From contig MU853200.1 of assembly GCA_033085395.1 (NCBI GenBank), positions 1-64,000 of the forward strand: a stretch of DNA of 64,000 nucleotides, written 5' to 3'. The position numbers and the translations under genes are program-made. Below the pieces are notes generated by a model. That model was given only the letters and a program-made list of their open reading frames with translations. It searched no databases and was not told where the DNA came from. The stretch comes from Xanthoparmelia taractica (lineage: Eukaryota; Ascomycota; Lecanoromycetes; Lecanorales; Parmeliaceae). Below are positions 23,665 to 34,710 of the stretch, piece by piece. How positions within the stretch are numbered: position 1 is the first letter of the stretch; every line of letters begins with the position of its first letter.

Positions 23665-24916
23665 TCAATCAATGGTCATGCGGCTCGGTACTGGGACATG
23701 CGAGAGATTGGGCATCTCCATCATATTTGGCTTTTCATCTTCGCTTTCCACTTTCCGATTCACAATGTAAGGCTTAAGTCCATGCCTAAAATTCGAGGCG
23801 CACACAATGGCGTTGACAATGGTGAGGATGATCAGAACGATTGTAATCACTGCGAAAGAGGTGAGAGTTTTGCGAGCAGGTAGGTAGCGTTTGGCCCTGT
23901 CGGTGTGTTGATACATTCGGACGAGCTTGAAGAGGAAGTAGGCCATTCCTCCAAAGTAAAGAACCTAAGGCGAGCAATGTCAGTAAAAGCCTCCCTCGAC
24001 CCTCGAGGCGGGAACTGCTTACAATGGTGGCAACCATGCCAGAGAAACTCTCCTTCCGAGTAAAAAACCCGGCCATGATAAGGATGAGAATTGTGACCGG
24101 AATTGCAGCGATTGTCAGAGCAAACTCAATATCCTTGACATCTACGACAACAACCACAAATTGGACAGTGAACCCCAGGAAGAAGAAGAAGTCGAATTTG
24201 AGCAGGGCGATGTAGATCTATGATCAGAGATTAGTGAGTTGGATTATCGAAAGTGTAGCTGTTCATTGTACCTGATATGCTAGATATCGCCGTTTCATCC
24301 TTAAATCCGCACTGATGTGCTTATAGATGGTCCACGCGAATTCATCATAGATTTTTCGCGCCACAACTGACATGGCAATTGTTCCTACAGCTATGACGCA
24401 AGGAATTGCGATGAGAAATGGCTTTACCGCACTCCAAGTTGTGGGGTTTATACTGTTGCCCAGCTTTTGGACGGCGTCATTGATCTCAGCCATTTGGACG
24501 GCGGCATAGATCAGTAAACCAAGATTATAGAGGCAGAGTCCGATGATTTGAATCGTGTTCTTGAGCCGAAGGGCATCGTAGGCCAAGAGTAATTCATAGA
24601 TAAACCCAAAAATGTATAAAGTTAAGAAAGTCGGAATAGTATGCTGGTAGTCTCCATCGTCGATACCCTTGGAACCCTTGGGTAGCGGGTGTAAGTTTTT
24701 CTGAAAAAGAGCGAAAACATATCTGCAACTTGAATGTAAGCATACGTTGCAGTCCACCGGTTCGCACAAAACCTTGACACCCTCTCAAGATCCGGAGGCG
24801 AGTACGTGTGTTACTTGGGTTGAGTTGACTCACGCTTCGAAACCCAAGACTATGGCGGCCTGCACACAAGTCACCCCAACAAAAGCCCATGTCCACACAG
24901 AGTTCGGCCTGTACAT
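23665..24916 (-). CDS. UPF0658 family Golgi membrane protein
   Basis: Four exons (24916-24834, 24722-24272, 24217-24023, 23964-23665) give 342 residues from the ATG that begins MYRPNSVWTWAF. About seven hydrophobic segments are visible, among them WTWAFVGVTCVQAAIVLGFE, TLYIFGFIYELLLAY, IIGLCLYNLGLLIY, FLIAIPCVIAVGTIAMSVV, FFFFLGFTVQF and FAVITIVLIILTIVNAIV. The order and spacing match fungal UPF0658 proteins, whose yeast member localises to the Golgi; biochemical function is unknown. An alternative longer form is possible: ATG 25347, donor at 25123, acceptor before 25037 and the same frame onward, adding 115 residues. I prefer the short form because the family normally begins just before its first membrane segment. 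Confidence 0.75.
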
Positions 24917-25775
24917 CCTTGATCTCGCCTGACCACCGCTGGGGTAGCCACTAGCGTATGCTCTGTCTAATGGCTGACCTCCGAGGAGGGAAGCGCTTGC
25001 CTCGTGGCCGGGAATTTTGACGGCTGATGGCGAAAAGCTGAAAGGGAGGTCTTGGTGAAGGACTCTGGTGACTGACGAGACCAGACGATGCCGTGAAGAA
25101 TGGGAAGGATTTTTGACGCTTACAGGATCCACAAGTAAATGGAATAGAGGTCCTGGATCAAGATTGACTGGAAGCCTTGTCTTTGAATCGGTTTTCGTGC
25201 AAGACTGACTGCGGCGGAGAATGGGGTAGGATCTGAAACGGGTTGGGATTCAAGAGCTGGACGACGGAGAACACTTGGTAGTCCCAGACAGCGTTGCGGA
25301 TCAAGACCTCCGAGTATTGTAGTGGAAGTGAGAGATGTATCTAACATAGGAGCGCGGTTGTTAATGAGAGTAGTTGGATGACCGTTGTCGTTGTAGGTAG
25401 ATGTCAGAAACGTTCCTCTTCTTCACCCCCCCCCCTGCCTTGAAGAGGAGGTGGGCCCTAGACTATATTAGGAAAAGCTTTGATCTAAAAATTCGTTAAG
25501 GGATCTAGAAGTATAAACATTCCGTTACTTAGAGATGGGAAGTAATTCCACTTAATCTATGGTCACTAGCCAAGGAAAGGCTGTAAATTTGTATAGGTGC
25601 TGCGTATAAGCCTCTTTGACCCGACTTGCATGAAAGGTCCAACCTAGATTATCATACAATCAAACTTCTCATGCTTCCTACTCTTTCTAGCAATTGAGCG
25701 CCGGAGCCATGCAATATTCGTACTTGATATTCCGAGAATCAGACTCCACCAACACCCTGCTCTTTCGAAAAGGAT
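24917..25775. other. upstream region of the UPF0658 gene and 3' end of the kelch-BTB gene
   Basis: The minus strand holds a 75-codon open frame (25347-25120) ending in a GTAAGC donor that could splice in frame to the UPF0658 gene. Otherwise it looks like leader and promoter. A run of 10 C lies at 25426-25435. No other gene is seen. Confidence 0.4.
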
Positions 25776-28171
25776 TCAGCTCATTTCCATACCCTCGTCT
25801 TCCTGGGTCTCGTTGTCATCCATCTCATCAGCAACATGACCTCCCTGTGCTCTGGCTCTTCTTCTTGCTAGCTCACTGCCAGATCCACCAACTCCAACCT
25901 TACCACCCCCAAGACCTCCCACCACCTCCAGTTCCTCCCCACCAATCACTCTACCGTCCACATCGATTACCTCACATAACTCCATCATGCTGTGTCGACT
26001 CAGACTGCGGAAGCCCTCCGTTCTCACCACGCGTCCCCAATGAGTCATGCAGTAATTGGCCGCACGCCTTCGAAGCCACTCCTCTTTCGCCGTTCCCGCC
26101 CGCTCCCATACCACCGCTGCATGCTCGACATCTAATTCTCGACTGAGCCGACGAACGCAATGTAAGCGCAGCTCTGGCATATCGTAGACATCAGACATCA
26201 CAAGAAGACCAGCAACTTCTCGGAGATCCGGACAGTATTCAGGATGCTTGTCGATGCTATCGGTATAGAGATAGTAGAGAAAAGCTCGGACAACGCTAAA
26301 GGGTTCTTGAATGTGCATCTTTTTAGTATGAAATTCCGACATTTGCGACTTGTAGACACGATTAAAATGCGGCCAGCGAGCTTGCAAAATCAGCTTATGC
26401 ACGTGGATGGGGTTGGACGTCGAGTCAGAAGCATTCAAAAAATGCGGCTTCTGAGACGCATCGGTAGTCGTGACTGAAGAAGCTGCAGATCCGTTGTCAT
26501 CATCCGTATGATCTTCGTTGTTCGCGGTGATAATAAAGTCGCTACCACTTGCATCTGGCACCTGATCGAACATCGACGCGAGATCTGAACCAAGGCTGCT
26601 TATGTGTGAAGTGGAATGGGCGTCAGAAACGGGCATTCTGGAACTCTCTACGTTAGGCTCCCATGTCGACTCACAGCCCAGCAAACCAAATTCGCGAAGG
26701 TCTATTGCCAATACATCGCTCAGGTACTCTTCGAGATTAGCAGCACCATTCTCGGAAGGCTCCATTGCACATCCTAGAAGCCAAGCTGTTGTCCCCTCCT
26801 CATTTACGGCGCAGTAGTGCCAGCGATAAGAAGGGTCAAATATCTCTAATCCTTCGGCGAGTCGTTGCCATCGTTGCGTACCGAGCTCGAGGGCTGAAAG
26901 ATTACATTCCGATGGACGGATAGTCCCTGCTGGAGTAACGAAATCGAGTAGCGCACCAGAAGAATAAACGTGGAAGTGTGTTCCCAAAGCTGGAGACGGG
27001 ACATTTGCGCCTGATACAAACTTTGTAGACGTCATTGCTCCAGGAGCAGCGGGCTTGGTGACAAGATTGGAGCCGCGAACCTGCACGCTACTTGAATTGG
27101 CAGTGTAGCTAGCAGTTCCTCCTGGAACAACATGCTGCGGTGAAGGGTGTTGGCTGAAATGCGAACGTGGGTTTGGCCCTGCTCTCTCCGTTGTGGGCTC
27201 AGAAATACTGTGTGCCGGGACAGATTTGAATGCAGGACTGTTTTTCAGATCCAATGACCATAATTCGCCGGTACGCTCCATATCAGGCCCAAGACCACCA
27301 AAGACCCATATACGGCCTCCCCATATCCACGTAGAATGGTCGAAACGTGCGACGAAGGTCCAGGATCTAGACCATGTCCATGTCTTGAGGTCAAGATAGC
27401 ATATCTCATCTAGCGTGTAGGTTTCCATGCCCGATAGACCTCCAACTACAAAAAGCTTGTCATCATAGACCGCTGCGGCATGTCTTGCGCGACCTTTTGG
27501 TATGGGACCTTTTATTTCGGGCTGCGTCCAATGAGAAGTTCCGATATCATATATAACGACGTCGGAGAGGTACTCCCGATGTTCATTCTCACCGCCGTAG
27601 ACCAGAAGCTTCGAACCCTGCCAAAGGCAGGCGGTATGACCTGACCTGTGTTTTAGCTAATGCGTACCAAAGGTCTGTTGTAACAGTGTGATTACCCATC
27701 CGTACGCCTGGTATATCTCCGTAATTATCCACGAGTGTCCATTGCAGCGTATGTAGGTCTAGTCTCAAGACATGATTGTAGACTGCCTGCATGTCAACGC
27801 GGTCTCTGGCTGAGCCTCGAACGCGAGAATTAAAGACAATAGGCAACCGTACCTTCATCGGTATATTGATCGAAGCCCCCGAATGCATAGATTTGCTTGT
27901 TTCCACAATAAGTCACCGAAGCATTGACCAAGCAGGCGGGCCTTTGCCCACAGGTCCTCGATACTTTGGGCTTGTAGCTTTCTTTGGACATCCGTGCTCT
28001 TTTGGACGGACTGGTGGGCATCAGGTAGGTATTATTTGAGGAAGATGCGATTGAAGGTGGCGGTCTTGTTCCGTGACCGATGCCATTCCAAATACCTGAA
28101 TAAGCTTGTACTTGTTGGAAGCCAGAGCTTGTACCACTCGGCTGCTGCTGCTGATTCATGGTTGAATTCAT
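25776..28171 (-). CDS. kelch-repeat and BTB/POZ protein, Ral2/LZTR1-like
   Basis: Exons 28171-27853, 27809-27696 and 27640-25776 encode 765 residues. The N-terminus is Gln/Ser-rich. Kelch repeats follow: YAFGGFDQYTDE, KLLVYGGENEH, KLFVVGGLSGM, RIWVFGGLG, each with the paired glycines and downstream aromatic/Trp (LHTLQW, TSHWTQ, LKTWTW). The second half contains a BTB-like segment (HKLILQARWPHF, then FLYYLYTDSID, VMSDVYDMPEL). A kelch propeller plus BTB is the design of fission-yeast Ral2, needed for Ras1 activation, and of metazoan LZTR1, a Ras-degrading CUL3 adaptor; the Ras link is inferred. The first intron is only 43 nt. An acidic tail (DDNETQEDE) ends the protein. Confidence 0.68.
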
Positions 28172-28868
28172 GTCACAGTACCTTTCATAAAAGATGTAGC
28201 GATATTACGCCAGAGCCCATGACTGCAGAACTGAAGCTCCGGTATGAAAGAATTATCTAGCGGGGTCAGATTCAGTGCATGATTTTGTTGTTGGCAACTA
28301 ACAAAAATTGTCGCTGGTTCGGAATGTTTTAAGCCCAAGGCGATGATGATGGATGATGGACGCCCCATAAGGCTGTGCCAAGAGCTTCCGGTTTCCGTTG
28401 CTGGGCAACAACGCTAGCGCCATTGCTCTTGCCATGTTTTATATCGAGTTTGAGCTTCCTGCTCTCTCCTCACCAACATCTTCTCTCCGAACATCCTCCC
28501 TTCTCCATCTCTCTGCATTTATTGCAAAACATCATTACCTTACGCACGAGATACCTCTACAATCCATTAGGACATTTCAACATAGTTGATCTGCTCGACC
28601 CACCGATTGCAAGAGCTTCTCTACTAAGGAAGCCAGTTGACAGCAACTTTTCCGGCTACACGACATCGACTACTAACTAATACACCCAGGATCCATTGAA
28701 TTGAGACTCTTGGCATCTCGTACAAGCCCGGAAAGACACAGCGACATTTGACAACCTCTCGCTGGTCAATTGGAATATCACTAACCCGAGGACCACCGGT
28801 CTTCTTCACAGAACACCGATCGATACATTAATTTGTCCATTCGATCATCACAGTATTATTCTTTCTCA
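28172..28868. other. bidirectional promoter region
   Basis: This 697-bp spacer separates the start codons of the kelch-BTB gene (minus) and the Cdh1-like gene (plus). It includes a CT-rich tract near 28455-28520. Frames at 28375-28680 and elsewhere are not supported as genes. Confidence 0.5.
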
Positions 28869-30778
28869 ATGGCGACAGCTTCAGTATCAACCCCACTAAA
28901 GAGTCATCATGGCATCTTCTCCACACGCACAGCTGGCGGACGCATACCACTCACACCGTCACCACGCACAAGGACAACAAGCCTTGCCACCAACGCCTCA
29001 AATGCTTCGTCTCCATTTACACCTCCTCGCCAGACAACCGAATCGACTCGGATAGTCTCGCAGTCAGCATACGGCAACTTGACTTCATTCTTCTCACGAT
29101 CAACGTCTAGGACTACTTACCGAGACTCACCAAAGTCAAACATCGCTAAAGCGAAGAAGTCCCCTAGGCATCTCGAGCTTGGCTTTTCGGACTGGACATT
29201 GACCGGAACGGGGACAACTGTTGGGCAGACGCCATCCAAGAGCGCTAGCCGAAAGAAAGGTCCACTTCGCACGAGATCAGGCAAGACTACTGTTCGGCTC
29301 GAAGCAGGAGACCGCTTCATCCCAAATAGAAATGCAAGCGAGGGCATAGTCACAGCCGGTTCTGGAAAGCTCGATGAAAGCCAACGACCAAAAACTAGCA
29401 ATGGTGAAGGTTCAACGGTCCTGGCGAATGCTGTCAGTGCATTTGATCTTGGTGGTCTCGCTGCAGAGGACAATGCCATAGCAGCGCTTGAGGGGCTTAA
29501 CCTAGAAGATGGTGAGGAAACTTCCTCGTACACAAAGCCTGCTCCAGATGCCCTAGCGTACGAATCTTCTTTAGCAACTGCATGTGGTGTTTCACTCAAT
29601 ACCCGCATCCTCGCCTTCAAGCCCGCGCCTCCTGAGTCATCAAAGCCGATAGATCTCCGGTCACAATACAATCGCCCACTAAAGCCTGCCAATGCAGCCT
29701 CTGCTCAATTCCGACGAAGAGTACTCACTGCCCCCGAACGAGTCCTAGATGCCCCTGGTCTCGTCGATGACTACTACCTCAATCTCCTCGATTGGAGTTC
29801 GGGCAATCAAGTAGCAATTGGGCTCGAGCGTAATGTCTACGTCTGGTCTGCTGAATCTGGCACAGTGAGCTGCTTGCTGGAGACCGCTGCAGACACCTAT
29901 GTCAGCAGCGTCAAATGGAGTGGAGACGGTGCTTATGTTGGGGTTGGTCTTGGCTCAGGCGAGGTGCAGATCTGGGATGTAGAAGAGGGCACCAAGCTTC
30001 GAAGTATGCATGGCCATGACACACGCGTTGGAATCATGGGCTGGAACAAGCACATCCTATCAACAGGTGCAAGAAGCGGCTTGGTCTACAATCACGATGT
30101 CCGCGTCGCTCAACACAAGGTTGCCGAACTTGTATCCCACACATCTGAGGTCTGCGGCCTTGAGTGGAGAGCGGATGGTGCCCAGCTTGCCACCGGCGGC
30201 AACGATAATCTCGTTTCTATCTGGGATGCTCGGTCCCTAGGCGCACCTAAGTTCCAGAAGACAAATCATCGTGCGGCTGTGAAAGCTCTGAGCTGGTGCC
30301 CGTGGCAGCCAAACCTGCTCGCTACTGGCGGAGGCTCGTATGACAGACATATACATTTCTGGAATACAACAACAGGTGCTCGGACGAATAGCATCGATAC
30401 CGGCTCACAAGTTACGAGCCTCCGTTGGAGTAACCACTACAAGGAGATCGTCAGCTCCAGCGGCTTCCCGGATAATTCTCTCAGCATCTGGAGCTATCCA
30501 ACTTTGGTCCGAAACGTAGAAATACCAGCGCATGAAACGAGAGTTCTTCATAGCTCCTTGAGTCCTGATGGTCAAATGCTGGCAACAGCGGGTGAGTCTT
30601 TGGTGTTCATTGTTCTAGTGGAAATAAAGTAGCTAATTGATGAAACCTAGCCGCGGACGAGAGTCTCAAATTCTGGAAAATCTTCGAGAAAAAGCCTGGA
30701 TCTGCATCAGCGGTTTCGAGGGAAGGGGGCGTGACCGGCAAAGGCGGTGACATGGTGAAGCAGCTGACAATAAGATAA
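28869..30778 (+). CDS. CDH1: Cdh1/Fizzy-related WD40 activator of the anaphase-promoting complex
   Basis: Exons 28869-30591 and 30651-30778 give 616 residues. The N-terminal third is disordered and Ser/Thr/Pro-rich, with several S/TP sites that could take CDK phosphorylation. A C-box, DRFIPNR, is at 148-154. Seven WD40-type blades follow (for example VYVWSAESG, GEVQIWDVEEG, NDNLVSIWDAR, NRHI-type FWNTTTGAR). The 59-nt intron matters: only after splicing does the last blade (ESLKFWKIF) and the C-terminal Ile-Arg tail (QLTIR-stop) appear. C-box and IR tail are the two APC/C contacts, so this is a functional APC/C activator of the Cdh1/Ste9/Srw1 class rather than Cdc20. It promotes mitotic exit and G1 maintenance in the nucleus. 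The open frame extends upstream to 28833 but lacks an ATG there. Confidence 0.88.
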
Positions 30779-31338
30779 CGTCACGAATCCGTCTGTTGAT
30801 GCCATGTCTTCTTTCAAGGTCTGGTCGTTCGAGATGAGGTTGAGCGAGGTAGTTTGGGCCTTCTGGGCACTGGTGTGGGATGATGCATACTACTCCAGCC
30901 TGCGGCTAGCTCAAGCCAGTGTTTTGTACATTAATAGATCAATCAACATCTTTGCAGCTCTTGAGAGTTGAAAGCGGTGATTATGTAAGCGATCTTGGCA
31001 AAGGTTGTGCCCTTGAATAATTCCCGCCAATCCAGACTCAACTTTCACAACACCCTTAGTGATCAAAGTGGTGATACGTACCACCGCGCTCAACGACGAC
31101 AAGAACAGACAAATAGCACCGAAAAGGGAAAGAGAAGGTCTAGTAATGAGAGACTGAAGTGAATTCAAGTGTCTGCGAGACACGGCTGCAGAGCAGGAGC
31201 ACCACCTCCGCCTCACAAGGGTCGGATTAAGCAACTCTTTCACCTCTTCCTCCACATCGCTGGGGCAGCAACCTATACTGCACCTCGCCATCCCATCTCT
31301 TCCAGCTTTCTTGCAACATCTTGTTGGTCACTGGCAAG
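30779..31338. other. intergenic between CDH1-like and TOA1
   Basis: The 560-bp spacer between tandem plus-strand genes holds a 126-codon minus-strand frame at 30911-31291 with no recognisable motif. It is treated as 3' UTR plus promoter. Confidence 0.4.
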
Positions 31339-33085
31339 ATGTCGAACCAGCTTGTGGTTAGTCTGCTCTTGCCAGACTCTCGCAGCAGCCCCAGACCCCA
31401 TTCCTTTGATGGCACGCAGATGCTGAAAGCAGGATTGCTCATCACAGGGTACCGTGTACCAGCGCATTATGGACGATGTGATCGAAAACTGCCAAACCAC
31501 CTTCGAAGAGGACGGAGTTAATCAGCAGACGCTGGATGATCTGAGAAAGGTCGGTCTTCCCCTTCATTACCATTCATCGTGGTCGATCCTATTGCCGCAG
31601 ATTAGCATTATTGCTCCTGGCAGCAGCTCATCAATCGGTTTTGCGCTTCAAATCAAAAGATCCACGTCCTGCCAATGATATTTCAAAGTGAAGACTGGCT
31701 GAGGGCAAAGTTCGCATTTTGCGGATGGGAAAGTGGGCCCTGGGGGTTTTGTCGGAATTTTGGGGGGGATGCCCAGCATTTGACTCATTTTTATGCTGCG
31801 CCCCGCTCTTATTTCCCTCATTTTCCCGCTTGAAAGTCTCCAATGCAACTCTACCCGATCCTCCAACAATCGGATGCACTAGCTTCTTTTGCCATTCTTT
31901 GATAATCCCAAAAGTTCGCCTTGCTAACGATTCTCTATCAACAGACATGGCAGACCAAGCTTTCCGCCCTTCACGTGGGGACATTCCCTTGGGAGCCTGC
32001 CCCGGCGCCCCAGCCAATGGCAAACCCTACGGTCCCATCAAATGTTCCACGTCCACAGCAGGTTCCTTCGTCCGGAGTGCCAACATCTTCGGCCCCAGCT
32101 CAGAGCAATGGAGCTGGTGGGGTCCGCATCAAAACCGAACCTGGCTATGAGCAACAAGGCTTCCAGGCCAATGGTCTACCCCCAAATTACGGCAACACAA
32201 TCGCTCAACAACGAGCAGCAGCAAACCTTCAACAGAAATTTGGCGCTGGTGCCAATGTGCAAATAAGTCAACTTCAGGCTCAAGCCGCTATGGGAACACC
32301 TAGTGGTCTGCCGCATCGAAGCCCAATGAACATCCAACTGCCTCCACAAATGTCTGATCAACAGAGGCAGGAACAGGCCGAGTTCAAGCGACGGCAGCAG
32401 GCGCAGCAGTATCAGAATCTTCAGCATGCTCAACAGCGGCCTTTGGTAAACAATGGTCAGACTGATGGTGCTCATGAATGGGAGGGCTATGTTGCTAAGC
32501 AACGTCTTGATGCGTCGAGGGACCCTACCAAGGCTTACGAAGCAGACCTGACTATCAGGCAGCAAGTCGAACAGATGAACCGTTCTATGGAAGGTGGAGG
32601 CCTTATGATGCCTCTGGCCGATCAGCCAAAGTTGCTTCAAAAAAGGAAGCGCAAGACTGTCCAGCCAGAAACTGGCCCTAGTAGCTCCTCTCCTAATCTA
32701 GTAGCGGCTCAATCATCAGACTCTAAGCATTTACCCAAAATCTCCCAAATGGATGGAGATGAAGAGGACGACGATGATAAGACTGGCATCAAGGACGAAC
32801 TTTTTGACGATGATGATGAAGACGCAATCAATTCTGATCTTGACGACCCGGATGACAATGTCATTGAAGAAGAGCCGGAGGATGGACGCCCACAACAGAT
32901 CATGCTTTGCACCTATGACAAAGTTGCACGTGTGAAGAACAAGTGGAAGTGCACACTGAAGGATGGGGTACTGACAACTGGAGGCAAAGAGTATGCAGGA
33001 CAAGCTTACGAAGAATAGGAGGTCCACTGCTGATGGTGATTATAGATACGTCTTCCATCGAGCTCAGGGTGAGTTTGAATGGTAG
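31339..33085 (+). CDS. TOA1: transcription initiation factor IIA large subunit
   Basis: Four exons: 31339-31356, 31448-31549, 31945-32990, 33046-33085; 401 residues. Exon 1 is 18 nt (M-S-N-Q-L-V). The N-terminal four-helix-bundle part reads VYQRIMDDVIENC, FEEDGV, LDDLRK, TWQTKL, the classic TFIIA alpha signature. A Gln/Pro-rich and then acidic (DDDDE) linker follows, and the C-terminal beta-barrel part reads IMLCTYDKVARVKNKWKC, LKDGVL, then YVFHRAQGEFEW at the stop, which exists only after the last 55-nt intron is removed. The protein stabilises TBP on TATA promoters in the nucleus with the small subunit TOA2. The second intron is 395 nt, far longer than its neighbours; its CTAAC and ATCAACAG 3' end is normal. 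Confidence 0.92.
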
Positions 33086-33609
33086 GAATATCGGTTCCGG
33101 CGCAGAGACGCGCCCCAGCATCGACTTGATGCGCCTTCCACCACTTCACTGATTACGGCTTGCATAACGTCCGACGGCTCGTGAGAGCTTAACACCCGTT
33201 GCTGGCTTTAGGCGCGGGGTATTTATCTCTACGAGGGATGTACTTTAATCCGCCATGAGTGTTGAACCTCATCATGTGAAACAGGAAGGGTTGCAGGCGT
33301 GGTAGCGGTCTTACTGCTTCCTTTTTCAAGCTGCAGGACAGATAAATTCCTGCAGCTTGACCATTACGGCCGTGCAATGGCGAAAAGTGCAATGAAGAAG
33401 ACGATGCCTTCTTAGGCTCTAGAAATGATTGTCCTAACTACTTAAGATAGAAAAATCCAACAGAATGACATTTGTCCTAATATGCTCCTATGTTTTGAGG
33501 TTCGGATAACGGTCTCGGGGATTAGAAGGCGCTGGCTGAATCGCGCCGCCACATTTGTAGCCCTTTAACCACTTGTACTCCCCCTGTGATAACTTCAATC
33601 GCACTCACC
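33086..33609. other. intergenic between TOA1 and the Rid gene
   Basis: No gene is seen. The 67-codon minus-strand frame at 33189-33392 is unsupported. A short inverted repeat (AAGCTGCAGG / CCTGCAGCTT) lies near 33328-33359. Confidence 0.4.
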
Positions 33610-34136
33610 ATGCCTACAAGAGTTGCAGTGGAGACCGACAAAGCTCCTCCGCCTCTCCCTGTCTATTCACAAGCCATTATCTGCAATGGCATGGTCTACT
33701 GCTCTGGTCAGGTCGCGATGCATCCCGAGACCAAAGCAATGGTAGAAGGGGGTATTGCTGATCGAACCGTAAGCTACGAGAAGGGAAAGCCATGCCGTTC
33801 GATCAAAACAATGGTCTGATAATGTACATATAGACTCAATGCTTCAAGAACCTCTCGGCCGTCCTTGAGGAGGCCGGATCAAGCATGAAAAACGTGGTCC
33901 GGGTTGGCGTCTTCTTGACTGATATGGCCAACTTTGCAGCTATGAATACAGTATACGAGACCTTTTTCGAGGATCCTAAACCAGTAGGTAGCCCGATGAC
34001 TTCTCAATGGTCGTTCACTCGGTTGAGTTGAGAGAAACAAGCTGATGGGTTTTGCAAAAAGTGCCGCACGTGTGTAGCTGTCAAGGAGCTTCCCATGCGA
34101 ACCGATGTCGAGATCGAGCTGATTGCCCATCTGTAG
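33610..34136 (+). CDS. Rid/YjgF/UK114 family 2-iminobutanoate/2-iminopropanoate deaminase
   Basis: Three exons (33610-33768, 33834-33983, 34062-34136) encode 127 residues, the standard length for the family. Recognisable pieces are YSQAIICNGMVYCSGQV, LEEAGSSMKNVVRV, FLTDM, FEDPKP and CRTCVAVKELP, ending VEIELIAHL. The Arg in CRTC and the Glu in VEIELIA correspond to the catalytic Arg and Glu of RidA. Rid proteins hydrolyse reactive imines from PLP-dependent threonine/serine dehydratases; yeast has cytosolic (Hmf1) and mitochondrial (Mmf1) forms. No targeting peptide precedes the domain here, so a cytosolic form is likelier. Confidence 0.88.
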
Positions 34137-34710
34137 GTGAGCACCTTTCTCATCATAGAGCTTGAGCTTCAGGGGAATAATTGTATGCCAGTACAGCTGA
34201 TGAGGGCGGTTTGGCGCCACATCAGGACTCCGCTTCGACCTCAGCACGCATCCCGTTTATAGGCGATCTCTAGAGTGCTGCTTCACATCTACTAGGGATG
34301 GCATTGAAATCTCCGTTCTGGTACAATGATTATTGAGAGAATTGTGTCAGATGTGCGTGCATTGGATCTGAGTCCGAAAGCGGAAAGCTTGCTTTACACT
34401 ACTCCCTTGTCCTTGAGCTCTGAGCTCACCATCCTATCTCCTACAGAAAGGGGTAGACTGTCTTTGGGCTTTTCAAAGCTGTAGAAACATTCCAGTGTTC
34501 TTTTGTCCTGGCATGTTCGCAGTAGCCGGCCGCATGCGGCTACAAGGTAAGATTTTGAGAAGAACGCCCAAACGTTTGCTTTCATGCAGAATGGCTTTCA
34601 TTGACCGTACAGTATTGCATCATATACGGTACACTCTGCTACTTTAATTCTTTTCTTGCACGTCCAGTAATTAGACGTCTGTCTGTTACCGCCATTCCCA
34701 AGCTGCCACC
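34137..34710. other. intergenic upstream of the uncharacterised gene at 34711
   Basis: Small frames on either strand (33879-34247 minus, 34394-34585 minus) carry no recognisable content. No gene is called. Confidence 0.4.

Noticed and set aside
30911..31291. 126-codon minus-strand frame between CDH1-like and TOA1
   Set aside because: No motif, and it overlaps the TOA1 promoter; treated as noncoding.
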